Shown: positions 36,382 to 45,191 of the stretch, piece after piece
Numbering within the stretch: position 1 is the first letter of the stretch
Layout: each line of letters begins with the position of its first letter
Origin: Shewanella frigidimarina
Lineage (GTDB): Bacteria > Pseudomonadota > Gammaproteobacteria > Enterobacterales > Shewanellaceae
NCBI RefSeq assembly: GCF_003797125.1
Contig: NZ_RKKE01000009.1
Coordinates: 33,976 to 97,975 of the forward strand
Length of the DNA: 64,000 nucleotides
Direction of reading: 5' to 3'
Position numbers and translations under genes: made by a program
The notes under the pieces: generated by a model
Seen by the model: the letters and a program-made list of their open reading frames with translations, nothing else
Database searches by the model: none
What the model was told of the DNA's origin: nothing

Positions 36382-37398
36382 TTACTCTTTGTATTTTAAG
36401 CTGCCATCGGCTTTGATTTCGTCGTACCACACATTGTGGTGCTGCGAAGCCCAGTTTTCGTCACAATAGCCAGATACCATACACTCCATACCGCCTTCAC
36501 TGAGCACGGTCGCCATCCAAATATGTACGATGGTAAATGCGATTAGAATCGTCGCACTTAAGCCATGTACAAGTAAGGCGAGCATTGACAGTTCGCGCGG
36601 TAAATCCAGTGTTGGAAACACTAACATTATGCCTGTTATGCTGATGCTTAGACCAAAAATAGCTAAGGTCCAAAACCACATTTTTTCACCCGCGTTAGCA
36701 AATCCACTGTCTGGATGTTTGCCTTTAAACGGACCAAAATTAATGTAGCCACCTACCACTAAAAACCATTTCAAGTCATACATTTTGAAGGTTTGTAGTG
36801 GCATCCATTTGATAACACACAACAGCCAAGACACCATAAAAATAGGGCTAGACCAGTCATGGGCAAACTTGCTAAAGGCGATGATCCCAGCCCAAATACC
36901 GTCACCGACATAAGGGGCTAAGAAATGGCGTCCGAGCATAATGATTAAACCGGTTAACATCATGGTTAGGCATGAAATTGCCATAACCCAATGTAACCAG
37001 AGATCACTTTTACTCCAACGAAGTACCATTTTACCCGAAAAGCCTTTACTCAGTTTTGATGGACCATTAACTAAGTAAAAAACTAAAAAGGCCGCAAAAA
37101 CGCCGACAACGGCTAAGCCTAGTGCGGGTTTTAAGTAGGTATTTCGCAACACCTTGCCTTCATTACCAGCTACATTTATTAGAACATCAGCATCGAGGCC
37201 TTTGTCTGTACTGTATCCAGGTTCGCCGGCTTTTACTGCGCGCCAGAGATCTGCATCACTGGTTTTAGACTTTGCTTGCTGCTGACTTGATTGTTCATCG
37301 GCGGCATACACCGGCGATGTAACCAACCCCAATCCCATACACAGAACCAACAGAGCAAACATCCTGCGCAGTGATTTGTTTAACGTTAAAGTTAACAT
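36382..37398 (-). CDS. fdhI: Formate dehydrogenase cytochrome b subunit (FdhI/FdnI-type)
   Basis: Membrane anchor that takes electrons from FdhAB to the quinone pool. 338 residues: an N-terminal signal-like segment (ALLVLCMGLGLVTSPVYA), a periplasmic stretch, one helix (about 95-115), then the four-helix di-heme core with SKSDLWLHWVMAISCLTMMLTGL, FAHDWSSPIFM, and VHGLSATILIAFTIVHIWMA; His in these helices are expected heme b ligands. The extra N-terminal helix and periplasmic region are longer than in E. coli FdnI and typical of the Shewanella/FdhC type. ATG 37398 has AAGGAG five bases upstream. Confidence 0.92.
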   Translation of the reverse strand: MLTLTLNKSLRRMFALLVLCMGLGLVTSPVYAADEQSSQQQAKSKTSDADLWRAVKAGEPGYSTDKGLDADVLINVAGNEGKVLRNTYLKPALGLAVVGVFAAFLVFYLVNGPSKLSKGFSGKMVLRWSKSDLWLHWVMAISCLTMMLTGLIIMLGRHFLAPYVGDGIWAGIIAFSKFAHDWSSPIFMVSWLLCVIKWMPLQTFKMYDLKWFLVVGGYINFGPFKGKHPDSGFANAGEKMWFWTLAIFGLSISITGIMLVFPTLDLPRELSMLALLVHGLSATILIAFTIVHIWMATVLSEGGMECMVSGYCDENWASQHHNVWYDEIKADGSLKYKE

Positions 37399-37446
37399 TG
37401 TCACTCCTTATATGACTGCGAAAATTTTCGCAGCCATTGCTCTGGG

Positions 37447-38043
37447 TTAAATCATTTCGCCTGTTTTAGGATTGTAGCCCCAAATCACATTTGGATTACC
37501 GCGTGCAGCCATACGTTGACGGTAAATGTCAGACACTATGCCTGCATCACCAGCCAACAATGCTTTGGTTGAACAAAGTTCAGCACACATTGGTAATTTG
37601 CCTTCTGCAATACGGTTTGAACCGTATTTTAGACGTTCGGCTTCTGAATGATCTTCTTCTGGGCCACCAGCACAGAAAGTACACTTATCCATTTTGCCAC
37701 GGCTACCAAATGCAGTCTTTTTAGGGAACTGCGGTGCACCAAATGGGCAAGCATAGAAGCAATAGCCACAACCGATACAAGTATCTTTGTTATGTAGCAC
37801 AATGCCGTCTTCGGTACGGTAGAAACAGTCGGCCGGACATACAGCCATACATGGTGCATCGGTACAATGCATACATGCTACTGAGATTGACGCTTCTCCT
37901 GGTTCACCATCATTAAGCGTTACCACGCGGCGACGCTGAATACCCCACTCTAAAGCAGAGTCGTTTTCGTTTTTACATGCTGTGACGCAACCGTTACACT
38001 CGATGCAGCGTTTGGTGTCACACAGAAATTTCATGACTGCCAT
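37447..38043 (-). CDS. fdhB: Formate dehydrogenase iron-sulfur subunit
   Basis: A 198-residue ferredoxin-like subunit carrying electrons from FdhA to FdhI. Four Cys groups fit four 4Fe-4S clusters: CDTKRCIECNGCVTACK, CMHCTDAPCMAVCPADC, CIGCGYCFYACPFG, and CTFC with CAELC. There is no transmembrane helix, unlike E. coli FdnH, so contact with the membrane would be through FdhI. AGGAG precedes the ATG. It lies between fdhA and fdhI. Confidence 0.94.
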   Translation of the reverse strand: MAVMKFLCDTKRCIECNGCVTACKNENDSALEWGIQRRRVVTLNDGEPGEASISVACMHCTDAPCMAVCPADCFYRTEDGIVLHNKDTCIGCGYCFYACPFGAPQFPKKTAFGSRGKMDKCTFCAGGPEEDHSEAERLKYGSNRIAEGKLPMCAELCSTKALLAGDAGIVSDIYRQRMAARGNPNVIWGYNPKTGEMI

Positions 38044-38068
38044 AATGGCTTATCTCCTCATCAAGTGT

Positions 38069-40918
38069 TTAGGCTTTGCTTATTTGACACAAGCTAGACT
38101 TGGTCTCTTGCATTTGCGTTACGACATCATAACCATAGGTCATTACGGTATTGGCAGATTCGCCAATCACATAAGGAACGGTTCCTTCAGGGTAGTTTTT
38201 GGCTAAACTCTTGCCTTCAAATACGCCTGCAAAGTGGTATGGCATAAAACATTCACCTGCAATAACACGTGGTGTAACCATTGCCTTAACGGTAATTTTT
38301 GCACCTTCTGGACTGTGAACAAATACGTCATCACCATCACGTAAACCACGATCTGCAGCATCTGCTGGGTTGATCTCGATAAACATTTCTTGCTGTAGTT
38401 CTGCAAGCCATGGGTTACAACGGGTTTCTTCACCACCACCTTCGTATTCAACCAAGCGTCCGGTTGTTACTGCTAGTGGATAGTCGGTAGCAAAATCCTT
38501 GTCTTGAATTGTTTTATAAAGCGTTGGTAGACGAGCCACCATACGGTCTTCATAAGTAGGGTATTTAGCCACTAAGTCACGACGAGGGGTGTATAACGGT
38601 TCGCGATGCAATGGAATGTCGTCAGGGAAGTTCCACACAATACAACGCGCTTTAGCGTTACCGTAAGGAATACAACCATGCTTAATTGCCACACGTTGAA
38701 TACCGCCAGAGATATCAGTTTTCCAGTTTTTACCTTCAGCTTTGACTTTTTCTTCTGCTGTTAGGTCGTCCCACCAGCCAAGCTGCTTAAGCATGTCGGC
38801 AGTAAACTCTGGGTAACCATCTTCAATTTCAGAGCCTTTTGAGAAAGAGCCTTCAGCCAGAATGTTATTGCCTTCGTGTTCAACACCATAACGTGCACGG
38901 AAGTTACCACCACCGTCTTTAACTTCACGTCCGGTGCGGTACAAGATTTGAGAACCAGGGTGTTTCTGCTCTGGTGTACCCCAACATGGCCAAGGTAAAC
39001 CATAGGTTTCACCTTTAGCTGGGCCGCCGGGTGCTTCAAGTGAGTTAACGTCGAATGTGCCCCAGTTTTCTTGGTGCATTTTCAAACGCTCAGGGCTTTG
39101 GCCTGTATAACCAATAGTCCACATACCGGTGTTAAATTCACGTGTAATGTCTTCCACTAATGGCTCATCGCCATTAACCTTGATGTGCTTACAGAATTGG
39201 TCCGCAACGCCCCATTTTTTGGCCAGTTTATACATGATAGTGTGATCAGGTAATGACTCAAATAATGGTTCGATAACTTGCGTACGCCACTGCAGTGAAC
39301 GGTTTGAAGCAGACACTGAACCATAAGTTTCAAACTGAGTTGCCGCGGGTAATAAATACACTCCATCTTGGCGTTCGTGCATAACACCCGCCATGGTTGG
39401 GAATGGATCAACGACCACAATGGTATCCATTTTATTCAGTGCTTCACGTACTTCGCGACCACGGGTTTCGGTGTTAACAGACTGACCCCAAAAGAATCCC
39501 AGACGAATATTGTCTTTTTGGGCAATTTTGGTTTTGTCTTCTAACACACCATCGTGCCAACGCGAACAAGGAATACCTGCAGATGTTTGTGGTGATTGAC
39601 CTAAGTATTCACCTTGATCAAAACGTTCGGTGATCCACTTTGGTTCAAGGTCCCACACATTGGCCCAATGGTCCCATGCGCCTGAGGTTAAGCCGTAATA
39701 ACCAGGTAAGTTATCAAATAACAAACCAAAGTCAGTCGCACCCTGTACGTTATCGTGACCACGGAAAATGTTAGTTCCGCCGCCTTCTATACCCATGTTG
39801 CCAAGGGCAAGCTGTAAAATACAGTAAGCACGAGTGTTAGCATTACCAATGTGATGCTGAGTACCACCCATACACCAAACGATAGTGCCAGGCTTAGTTT
39901 CTGCCATCATTTTCGCAACACGGTACATTTGTGCTTTTGGCACACCGGCAATATGCTCGACTTCTTCTGGAGTGTATTTCTTCACTTCTTCTCGGATACG
40001 TTCCATGCCGTATACTCGTTGAGAAATGAATGAATCATCTTGCCAGCCGTTTTCGAAAATGTGCCATAACAGACCATAAATAAATGGAATGTCAGTACCT
40101 GGACGAATATGGACATATTCATCAGACTTAGCCGCTGTACGGGTAAAACGTGGATCGACTACGATGATTTTGGCACCGCGTTCTTTACCAATCAAAATGT
40201 GTTGCATCGCCACTGGGTGAGCTTCACATGGGTTAGACCCAATAAACATCATGCATTTTGAATTGCGGATGTCGTTAAACGAGTTAGTTTGCGCACCGTA
40301 GCCCCAAGTGTTTGCAACACCGGCTACCGTGGTAGAGTGACAAATACGAGCAGAGTGATCGACGTTGTTAGTGCCCCACATTGCTGCTAATTTGCGATAC
40401 ATATAAGCTTGTTCGTTCGAAAATTTAGCACTACCCATAAAGTAAACTGAATCAGGACCAGACTCTTGACGAATCGACTCCATTTTGTCGCCTACTTCAT
40501 TGATGGCTTGATCCCATGATAGACGCTTCCATTTACCACCTTCTAGCTTCATTGGGTATTTTAAGCGTTTTTCACCATGACCATGCTCACGTAATGCTGC
40601 GCCTTTAGCACAATGTCCACCTTGGTTAAATGGATGATCGAACGCAGGCTCTTGCCCTGTCCACACACCATTTTGAACTTCAGCATAAACACCACAACCT
40701 ACTGAACAATGTGAACAAATCGTCCGTTTTATTTCTGTAGGTGCGTTGTGCGGTACATCTTTAGCTTCAGCTTTACGCATCATACCTGCGCCAAGCATTG
40801 AAGCCGCTGCAATACCACCCGTCGCCAAACTGGCAGACTTGAGGAATTGACGTCGGTTAAGACCTAGGCCTGACTTTTCAGCTTTGGTGGCCGTGTCTGT
40901 TTTGCGGGTTAATCGCAT
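38069..40918 (-). CDS. fdhA: Formate dehydrogenase catalytic subunit, Mo/W-bis-MGD, Cys form
   Basis: Oxidises formate to CO2 in the periplasm. 949 residues from ATG 40918, preceded by AGGAG. The twin-arginine signal is LNRRQFLKSASLATGG. The N-terminal 4Fe-4S cluster uses CSHCSVGC and GGHCAKG. The active-site residue is Cys (TGT codon at 40340-40342, in SARICHSTTV, about residue 193) where E. coli FdnG has selenocysteine. GSNPCEAHPV, WCMGGTQHHIGNANTR and the C-terminal ETRCNPWL/DGDDVFVHSPEGAK domain bind the two pterins. TorD-like chaperone, TAT mini-protein and other subunits are in the same operon. Confidence 0.96.
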   Translation of the reverse strand: MRLTRKTDTATKAEKSGLGLNRRQFLKSASLATGGIAAASMLGAGMMRKAEAKDVPHNAPTEIKRTICSHCSVGCGVYAEVQNGVWTGQEPAFDHPFNQGGHCAKGAALREHGHGEKRLKYPMKLEGGKWKRLSWDQAINEVGDKMESIRQESGPDSVYFMGSAKFSNEQAYMYRKLAAMWGTNNVDHSARICHSTTVAGVANTWGYGAQTNSFNDIRNSKCMMFIGSNPCEAHPVAMQHILIGKERGAKIIVVDPRFTRTAAKSDEYVHIRPGTDIPFIYGLLWHIFENGWQDDSFISQRVYGMERIREEVKKYTPEEVEHIAGVPKAQMYRVAKMMAETKPGTIVWCMGGTQHHIGNANTRAYCILQLALGNMGIEGGGTNIFRGHDNVQGATDFGLLFDNLPGYYGLTSGAWDHWANVWDLEPKWITERFDQGEYLGQSPQTSAGIPCSRWHDGVLEDKTKIAQKDNIRLGFFWGQSVNTETRGREVREALNKMDTIVVVDPFPTMAGVMHERQDGVYLLPAATQFETYGSVSASNRSLQWRTQVIEPLFESLPDHTIMYKLAKKWGVADQFCKHIKVNGDEPLVEDITREFNTGMWTIGYTGQSPERLKMHQENWGTFDVNSLEAPGGPAKGETYGLPWPCWGTPEQKHPGSQILYRTGREVKDGGGNFRARYGVEHEGNNILAEGSFSKGSEIEDGYPEFTADMLKQLGWWDDLTAEEKVKAEGKNWKTDISGGIQRVAIKHGCIPYGNAKARCIVWNFPDDIPLHREPLYTPRRDLVAKYPTYEDRMVARLPTLYKTIQDKDFATDYPLAVTTGRLVEYEGGGEETRCNPWLAELQQEMFIEINPADAADRGLRDGDDVFVHSPEGAKITVKAMVTPRVIAGECFMPYHFAGVFEGKSLAKNYPEGTVPYVIGESANTVMTYGYDVVTQMQETKSSLCQISKA

Positions 40919-40934
40919 CACACACTCTCCTTTG

Positions 40935-41132
40935 TTATTTGCTTAACGAAGCATAGTAATTGCGAATATGCTCAGTTTCGCGATAGTTATTGCCCGTAGG
41001 CTCTTCTGTAGACGGTTTAGTGACTTGAGCAAGTGCGGGTGCACTGACACTGGCCACAGCACCTGCCGCACTGCCGAGCGCTAATGCTTTGAGCATTTGA
41101 CGACGACCCATGTCGGAAGCTTGCTTTTTCAT
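40935..41132 (-). CDS. Formate dehydrogenase-region TAT-signal mini-protein (TIGR02811-like)
   Basis: A 65-residue protein that is mostly a twin-arginine signal: GRRQMLKALALGSAAGAVASV then APALAQ, followed by only some 28 mature residues ending HIRNYYASLSK. Its place just before fdhA and its form are those of TIGR02811, the 'formate dehydrogenase region TAT target', whose role is not established. It might be a small subunit or an export helper. ATG 41132 has AAGGAG upstream. Spacing to fdhA is 16 bases. Confidence 0.85.
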   Translation of the reverse strand: MKKQASDMGRRQMLKALALGSAAGAVASVSAPALAQVTKPSTEEPTGNNYRETEHIRNYYASLSK

Positions 41133-41182
41133 ATGGTCTCCTTGTTAAAATAAAGATGGGGCTAAATAAGCCGTCATCCAGT

Positions 41183-41848
41183 TTAGTTAATTTGTACAAC
41201 CTCTTCTTCAAGCGGATCTAAGTCAGCACTACCTGGACAATTCACCGGAATATCCAAACTCAGTTGTTCAAATTCATTGGCTTCAGCGGTAAAAAACGCT
41301 TTAGCTAATTGCGCGACGTTTAGGTAAAAATTAGCACTAGGTGTTTTAGCCAAATTATCGCAAAAACGTATAATCCAACTGCCAATATGACGTTGATAAA
41401 ACGCTAACTGACGGTAACCTGGCGCTTCTAAAATTAAACAGCCCATGACTTCGCATAATGCAGCAACATGGTCTTCTGGTTCTTTAACATTCTCTTCACG
41501 TTCAAAGCCTAGTAACATCAAGTCACTCCGCAATGCCGCTAAGGGTTTATCCATTAAAGAGCCAGTCATAAACCAGCTGCCATAAGGCATAATCTCACCA
41601 CTGCCTACGCCTAAGAAAATGGCAAAGTATTCATCTTCTAGGGTGTTGGTATCACTATTTTCTGCCGCAAGTTTTAACGCATTCCATGCTTGACTCATGG
41701 TATTGCCATCCTCGGCCTCTACCTCTAAACCAGCTAAAAACTGTAATAACTCAGTATTGGGTTGGCGACGAAATAACGCAGCCAGCAACTGATATATATC
41801 GGCTCTTAACTGATCATTCTCACTTACTTGTCTTCCTGTTTCTGTCAT
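41183..41848 (-). CDS. TorD/DmsD-family chaperone
   Basis: A 221-residue cytosolic chaperone that would bind the FdhA twin-arginine signal and guard it until Moco is in. All-helical sequence with the family's DEYFAIFLGVGSGEIMPYGSWFMTGSLMDKPLAALRSDL (in parts) and EDHVAALCEVMG. Start at ATG 41848 (MTETGRQ) with AAGAGAT upstream; the 17 codons further upstream overlap the polyferredoxin gene's end. Its gene neighbours are the polyferredoxin and the TAT mini-protein. Confidence 0.88.
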   Translation of the reverse strand: MTETGRQVSENDQLRADIYQLLAALFRRQPNTELLQFLAGLEVEAEDGNTMSQAWNALKLAAENSDTNTLEDEYFAIFLGVGSGEIMPYGSWFMTGSLMDKPLAALRSDLMLLGFEREENVKEPEDHVAALCEVMGCLILEAPGYRQLAFYQRHIGSWIIRFCDNLAKTPSANFYLNVAQLAKAFFTAEANEFEQLSLDIPVNCPGSADLDPLEEEVVQIN

Positions 41849-41858
41849 AGGAGATCTC

Positions 41859-43538
41859 TTATTGCAATTGCTTTTCTGGATCGTCAAGGATGTCTTCAAA
41901 CATGTCTTTTACACGGCAATCGCCACACATTTTCAAACGTTCAATATTGGCGCTAAACGCACTATGCTCACCTACCATCTCAATTATTTTTTTCACCATA
42001 GATTGGGTGGCAAATTCACTACCACATCGAATACATTCAAACGGAGGCTCATGTTTTAATACTTGAACTTGTTGTCTTGTAGACTGATTGAAGTTGATTT
42101 GAGGTAGTAAACTAATGACGTTTTCGGGACAGGCCGCTTCACATAAACCGCATTGGACGCAATCTTGCTCAACAAACTTAAGAGCAGGAGCGTCGCCGCC
42201 ATCCTTTAACGCTTGGGTTGGACACGTTGCCACACACGACAAGCATAATGTGCACTTCTCACTGTTGATGCTAACCATACCGTAAGGAATATTCGCCATG
42301 GTTAACACGTCATCGACACCTGCAGCTTGACTGTTAAGGTGGTCAATCGCTTGGAACATAATACTGCGTTTTACATTGGTATTAGGTTCGATAGCGCTCA
42401 AGGTTATCGGCATTATCACTGGCCAAGCTAAGCTAACGGCTAGCGCGTCATCTAACTGGGTTAACTCTGACGGGGTAATTAAACGAATCCGTTGTGGCTG
42501 CCCCATTTGGTCGAGTATGCGATTTGCTAATGTAGACTCACCTTTAAGCATTTGCAGTAATGTTGGTGCTGTGGCCGGTGTGTGTAAAATTAAAATTTCG
42601 CGTGCACCATTGGCTAATGCAGCCAACCAATGATCAATACTTGCTACAGTGATTTCTTCCATTGCAACAGGTAACACGTCACCGCTTAACTGCTCGTTAA
42701 TCCATTCTGCACCAGCTTCATTGTCATGAAATAATATTACTGGGGCAGTTTGCGCTTCTTGGCGATAACGACTAATTAACTTTTCGAGGTAAGTATGCAG
42801 TGAGGCTGGGGTTGGTAAATCATAGCTTAGCGCCCCAGTTGGGCATGCATTAGTACAGCTGCCTGCGCCATGACAAAGATAAGGGTCAATTTCAATTTTA
42901 TGTGCAACGCTACTAATAGCATCAGCAGGGCAAAAGTTTAAACAACGATTACAACCGTTTAAGCCGTGCTTATCATGGGCACAAATATCGCTGTTAACTC
43001 GGACATAACGCGGTTTATCAAACTCACCAATTAACTCTGGAATACTGGCAATTGCATCGGCAAGTAAATCGCTGTCTTGGCCGACATAAAAGTAACCAGG
43101 AGGAAGCATTTCAAGGTTAATGCATGGGCTGTGGCTTAAATCGAGCACAATATCAAAGTGCGCTTGACGAATGGCGACAACGCTTAGTTCGCTAATACCA
43201 CTTTCACCTTCAACTTTGACCTGAAACTGGCCTAAAAAACCTTTTACGCTGGCCAATTTATTGTAATAACTTTCGACATCAGTGGCTGCATTCATCACCG
43301 CTTCAAGGTGAGTTTCATCTTGGTTAGTGATAGCCTCATTGGCTAAAATGACTCGGCTTGCCATTGTGGACAATTTGTCCGCAGCTAAACGCGCGAGATC
43401 TTCAGGCCCAATAATAAGCACATGCCCCTGGGTGGTATAGCTAACAGTGGGCGGAATTAAATTTTGCAAAATCTGCGTATTCGCCATCACCTGTTGTCGT
43501 GCTTGTTTCAGCTGTGGCTGGTTTTTTCTTATACTCAT
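41859..43538 (-). CDS. Multi-cluster ferredoxin-like protein of the formate dehydrogenase locus
   Basis: A 559-residue soluble protein with at least four 4Fe-4S ferredoxin motifs in two pairs: CAHDKHGLNGCNRCLNFCP with CHGAGSCTNACP (about 190-240), and CTLCLSCVATCP with CVQCGLCEAACP (about 430-475). A further CIRCGSEF and CGDCRVKDMF near the C-terminus may bind zinc or another cluster. No signal peptide is visible. Between the pairs lies a domain of about 190 residues I cannot assign. It is placed with DUF3305, DUF3306 and the chaperone, and probably supplies electrons or assembly help in the cytoplasm; that is inference. Confidence 0.78.
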   Translation of the reverse strand: MSIRKNQPQLKQARQQVMANTQILQNLIPPTVSYTTQGHVLIIGPEDLARLAADKLSTMASRVILANEAITNQDETHLEAVMNAATDVESYYNKLASVKGFLGQFQVKVEGESGISELSVVAIRQAHFDIVLDLSHSPCINLEMLPPGYFYVGQDSDLLADAIASIPELIGEFDKPRYVRVNSDICAHDKHGLNGCNRCLNFCPADAISSVAHKIEIDPYLCHGAGSCTNACPTGALSYDLPTPASLHTYLEKLISRYRQEAQTAPVILFHDNEAGAEWINEQLSGDVLPVAMEEITVASIDHWLAALANGAREILILHTPATAPTLLQMLKGESTLANRILDQMGQPQRIRLITPSELTQLDDALAVSLAWPVIMPITLSAIEPNTNVKRSIMFQAIDHLNSQAAGVDDVLTMANIPYGMVSINSEKCTLCLSCVATCPTQALKDGGDAPALKFVEQDCVQCGLCEAACPENVISLLPQINFNQSTRQQVQVLKHEPPFECIRCGSEFATQSMVKKIIEMVGEHSAFSANIERLKMCGDCRVKDMFEDILDDPEKQLQ

Positions 43539-43571
43539 TGCGTTCCCAATTATCGGTTTTTATACCTCATT

Positions 43572-43596
43572 AACAGTGATAGCTCATTTCACTGTT
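43572..43596. promoter_or_regulatory. Inverted repeat upstream of the polyferredoxin gene
   Basis: AACAGTGA (43572-43579) and TCACTGTT (43589-43596) are exact complements around a 9-base spacer, 35-60 bases before ATG 43538 and in the only sizeable gap (155 bases) inside the fdh operon. An operator for an internal promoter is possible; no T-run follows. Confidence 0.45.
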
Positions 43597-43693
43597 CACG
43601 CTTATTGCACGTCATTAATTGACATTTACTTGTTCTAAATCTGTAACTAACGACTTTTATTTGTGCCACATTCATCTGGTGACCGTATCGTTA

Positions 43694-44380
43694 TTACGCT
43701 TTCGCCTCATCACTGGCGACAGCTTGCTTTAGCAGATCATCATTCTGGTAAAGCGGTTGTTCTGGTTGCGATAACGCCGCGGTCGTTGTTTCATCATTAT
43801 CGGCTAAATCGATTGAGTCCTCTTCAGCTATCGAGTCGGTTTGTTCGGCTAATTCGTTTGAGACTAATTCGTTTGAGACTAATTCGTTTGATGCGAATTC
43901 AGCTGGATCGGCTATGTCAGTTGGCGTTAAGTCCGCGTCTAATTCTGGCTCAGGCTTTTCTTTTTCAATGACATATCGAAACACTTTACTGGCCAACTCG
44001 GCGGATACATCCGCTGACAATAACGGTTGATTGGTATAATCCAGCGCATATTCAAGCAACCCATCGATATGACCATATTGCGGCTGTTTCCATAATGCTC
44101 GTAGCGCAGCAGCTTTAGTGGTTGGGTCGACACTTTTGGCCATAAAGCGGGCAAAACTGCCACCTACTTCAATCGTGTTTGGGTCTGGTAATGCTTCTGG
44201 CTCTGCCACCTCATCAGCATCTATAACGCTAACGTCTTCGATTGGTTCAGCTGTTAGTATGTTGAAGTCATCAGGCTTTTCTTGTGCCTGCTGCAATAAC
44301 TCTTCTTGCTGAGCCTCTTCAGCAACCCGCTGACGCCTAATTTCCCAACGGTTAAGAAGACCTTCTGCTTTATCGCTCAT
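43694..44380 (-). CDS. DUF3306 family protein
   Basis: A 228-residue acidic protein. The N-terminal part EGLLNRWEIRRQRVAEE and the core FARFMAKSVDPTTKAAALRALWKQPQYGHIDGLLEYALDY (read in pieces) are characteristic of DUF3306, found with formate dehydrogenase genes. The C-terminal third is low-complexity and contains the tandem peptide SNELV, SNELV, SNEL. It overlaps the DUF3305 gene by 4 bases. Function unknown. Confidence 0.85.
   Translation of the reverse strand: MSDKAEGLLNRWEIRRQRVAEEAQQEELLQQAQEKPDDFNILTAEPIEDVSVIDADEVAEPEALPDPNTIEVGGSFARFMAKSVDPTTKAAALRALWKQPQYGHIDGLLEYALDYTNQPLLSADVSAELASKVFRYVIEKEKPEPELDADLTPTDIADPAEFASNELVSNELVSNELAEQTDSIAEEDSIDLADNDETTTAALSQPEQPLYQNDDLLKQAVASDEAKA
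43851..43890. repeat. In-frame 15-base tandem repeat
   Basis: AATTCGTTTGAGACT occurs twice in full and then ten bases of a third copy, within the DUF3306 gene. It encodes repeated SNELV and adds whole codons, so it can change copy number without a frameshift. Confidence 0.85.
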
Positions 44381-44844
44381 TGCATATTTCCAGAGCGATT
44401 CGCGCTCGGCCCTTCATTTTTACGGCGGTTAACATGCTTGCGTCTATGAGCGCTGATTTCCACTTCGCCGTGACGAGTGATGAATGCCTCTATCCAACAG
44501 GCAACGGCGCTAGGCATTGGAATATTGAGCACTGGTGTATCTGACTCTAAGCAACCGGCACTCACGTGTTGGTCGGCAGAGATCATCGCAGGCACCCATG
44601 TGCCATCAATCAATTCGTCGCACACAATGAAGAGTGTTGCATTGTCCATATCGAGATTGATGCGATAACTACCACGTTGATCTTTGTACAATTCCAGTGG
44701 CACCAAAACAGAATTGTCTGGTTGCTGCTCTGTTGCTGGAACCATTTGATCCAGCTCCCAGCGAACAGATGTCCAGCGCCCTACTTGGGTTTGAACCTTT
44801 TTCAATGAAACATACATTGGCCAAATCGTGTCGGTGTGTTGCAT
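44377..44844 (-). CDS. DUF3305 family protein
   Basis: A 155-residue protein with TIWPMYVSLKKVQTQVGRWTSVRWEL near the start, the DUF3305 hallmark, then a beta-rich domain (YRINLDMDNATLFIVCDE) and a basic Arg/Lys-rich tail (RRKHVNRRKN). The start is uncertain: ATG 44844 has an AGAGG at long spacing; ATG 44865 would add seven residues but lies behind the GTGTAT/ATACAC hairpin at 44872-44887 and shows no ribosome site. First gene of the operon. Function unknown. Confidence 0.82.
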   Translation of the reverse strand: MQHTDTIWPMYVSLKKVQTQVGRWTSVRWELDQMVPATEQQPDNSVLVPLELYKDQRGSYRINLDMDNATLFIVCDELIDGTWVPAMISADQHVSAGCLESDTPVLNIPMPSAVACWIEAFITRHGEVEISAHRRKHVNRRKNEGPSANRSGNMQ

Positions 44845-44865
44845 GGTAATGCTTACCTCTGACAT

Positions 44866-45191
44866 GAATATGTGTATTGAAATACACTTGATTGATTTGT
44901 TTATATCTAAAACAGGAGCAAAAATGGTGCCAACTAAAAAGTAAAATTAACTTTGAACTAGATCCCGAAATCCCTCCTAAGAATAGGACAATATGTCCAC
45001 AGTGCAATTTTAGGTGGGACATTAATACGCGCCAAATACATTGAATTTGTGAAGATTTGCGCCAGATCACGCTTAGACAAGTTGTTTTCAGTTTAGGGAA
45101 TAATAATTGCTATGATCATCAAGTGTTGAAGCAGGCAAACTCTGCCTATTCTTTCAATCTATGAATGACCCACTAAGAGGCTATCTCGCTT
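44866..45191. promoter_or_regulatory. Divergent control region between the fdh operon and fdhD
   Basis: About 325 bases without a gene, expected to hold both promoters. GTGTAT-TGAA-ATACAC at 44872-44887 is a perfect 6-bp hairpin just upstream of DUF3305. GGAC-AATAT-GTCC lies near 44986. I find no convincing FNR or CRP site. Confidence 0.45.

Noticed and set aside
40340..40342. Selenocysteine in FdhA
   Set aside because: The codon is TGT and the frame has no internal TGA, so selenocysteine is not used.
43851..43890. Short direct repeats that might be a CRISPR fragment
   Set aside because: The units abut with no spacers and are codons of the DUF3306 gene.
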